Assembly: GCA_902629695.1 (NCBI GenBank)
Contig: CACORY010000005.1
Coordinates: 1 to 64,000 of the forward strand
Direction of reading: 5' to 3'
Length of the DNA: 64,000 bases
Origin: an uncultured Pelagibacteraceae bacterium
GTDB lineage: Bacteria > Pseudomonadota > Alphaproteobacteria > Pelagibacterales > Pelagibacteraceae
The position numbers and the translations under genes are program-made. Shown here one piece after another: positions 63,549-64,000 of the stretch. The notes under the pieces were generated by a model. The model made no database searches. It was not told where the DNA came from and worked only from the letters and a program-made list of their open reading frames with translations. Numbering within the stretch: position 1 is the stretch's first letter; each line of letters starts with the position of its first letter.

Positions 63549-64000
63549 GAATTATATTCATCAAGAGCATATTCAAGTCTATCTTGCCCCCAAAAAAGTT
63601 TTTCATTCACAACAAATGTAGGTGCTCCAAAAACATCATTTTCAAATGCTAAATTTGTAAGATTTTTTAGTTCTTCTTTTACTTTAATTTCTTTAATTCC
63701 TGCTAAATATTTTTTTTCATCTATATTGCAATTTGACAATATCTTTTTAACATTATCATCTTGAGAAATATCAACATTGTCTTTCCAATATGAGTCAAAA
63801 CAAATATCAAAAAATTTTTTTTTGATCTGCTCGTCAATAAAAAGATAACCTCTCATTAAATTAAGAGAATTCAAAGGAAATTTTTCATTCCATTTAAATT
63901 GTATATTATTCTTTTGAGCAATTAACGAACAGTCATTTTTCATATTTTTCATTTTTCGTTTATTAAATGCAGGAGCTGTTATTCCACCAAGATTATGTAA
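63545..64000 (-). CDS. DsbA-fold isomerase (HCCA isomerase-like), 5' end beyond window
   Basis: This is the C-terminal part of a 2-hydroxychromene-2-carboxylate isomerase/DsbA-family protein. The end FGAPTFVVNEKLFWGQDRLEYAL is the family hallmark. The frame stays open upstream of the Met at 63952 through LGGITAPAFNKRK, which matches the family's LGGIF segment, so the real start lies past base 64000. It is therefore partial, not a short 135-residue gene. A glutathione-dependent isomerase or a general thiol oxidoreductase role remain possible. Confidence 0.82.
   Translation of the reverse strand, partial: LHNLGGITAPAFNKRKMKNMKNDCSLIAQKNNIQFKWNEKFPLNSLNLMRGYLFIDEQIKKKFFDICFDSYWKDNVDISQDDNVKKILSNCNIDEKKYLAGIKEIKVKEELKNLTNLAFENDVFGAPTFVVNEKLFWGQDRLEYALDEYNS

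Noticed and set aside
1-64000. tRNA, rRNA, CRISPR, prophage or insertion sequence
   Set aside because: By eye I found no cloverleaf with a T-arm consensus, no spaced direct-repeat array of CRISPR type and no transposase, integrase or phage structural gene. A tRNAscan/Infernal run would settle RNA genes.

Overview
The window looks like a piece of a SAR11 (Candidatus Pelagibacter-type alphaproteobacterial) chromosome. The reasons are the very AT-rich sequence, coding density above 95 percent, genes that abut or overlap by 1-20 bases, and a SAR11-typical gene set: a fused two-domain ProW, trimethylamine monooxygenase, sarcosine oxidase SoxBDAG, dimethylglycine dehydrogenase with its own ETF chain, and a TPP riboswitch directly in front of the ThiV transporter. 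I saw no tRNA, rRNA, CRISPR array, insertion sequence, phage gene or origin. The strain cannot be named from the sequence alone.

Layout. Bases 1-1000 hold a secreted MORN-repeat protein and a membrane-anchored unknown. Bases 1064-13600 form a methylated-osmolyte block: ProV and ProW (glycine betaine-type import, binding protein not in the window), Tmm, a GpsA-like dehydrogenase, Fhs and SoxBDAG. Bases 13604-18071 on the minus strand carry a drug/metabolite exporter, an unknown, an Asp/Glu racemase, a cold-shock protein, a GNAT protein and PurK/PurE. Bases 18176-21574 are a compact four-gene cluster with no described function: an M19 dipeptidase homologue lacking half its metal site, a 553-residue unknown, a DUF3726 protein and a four-cysteine microprotein.

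Bases 21571-28826 carry a YIP1 protein, then a GcvT/DmdA-like methyltransferase with a MetF-like reductase. Divergent from these is a Rieske oxygenase heading a tightly packed string that includes an APS-kinase-like protein and an HxGH nucleotidyltransferase. Bases 28883-34662 encode DMGDH, EtfB, EtfA and ETF-quinone oxidoreductase, a full route from methylated glycines to the quinone pool. Bases 34663-38738 hold HisI, FolE, an AcuI/YhdH-type reductase, a LysR regulator and small metabolic genes. Bases 38782-43400 are a Fur-box-linked ferric iron ABC operon with two unusual extra genes: a CxxCH microprotein and a peroxiredoxin-like protein without its catalytic cysteine.

Bases 43424-47615 carry AzlCD, a thioredoxin-fold protein, an ETHE1-type sulfur dioxygenase, a DUF4396 protein, a methyltransferase and a face-to-face cytochrome b561/cytochrome c' pair. 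Bases 47616-48479 form a regulatory hot spot with several inverted repeats, an apparent minus-strand mini-transcript and the TPP riboswitch for thiV. Then follow an ABC exporter, isocitrate lyase with an unannotated upstream microprotein, and a double-HTH ScfR/RamB-type regulator separated from them by an array of 9-bp repeats. Bases 55023-64000 contain small membrane proteins, a GNAT-like protein with a fresh 51-bp tandem duplication, a TPR protein, an iron alcohol dehydrogenase, a glutamine amidotransferase, RseP, HU, AmtB, Bcp, a glycosyltransferase, a rhodanese and a truncated DsbA-fold isomerase.

How the genes work together (inference from families). Betaine-type compounds and TMAO products are imported or formed. 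DMGDH and SoxBDAG demethylate dimethylglycine and sarcosine to glycine. The methyl carbons enter tetrahydrofolate, and Fhs can release formate with ATP gain. ETF and ETF-QO deliver the electrons to the respiratory chain.
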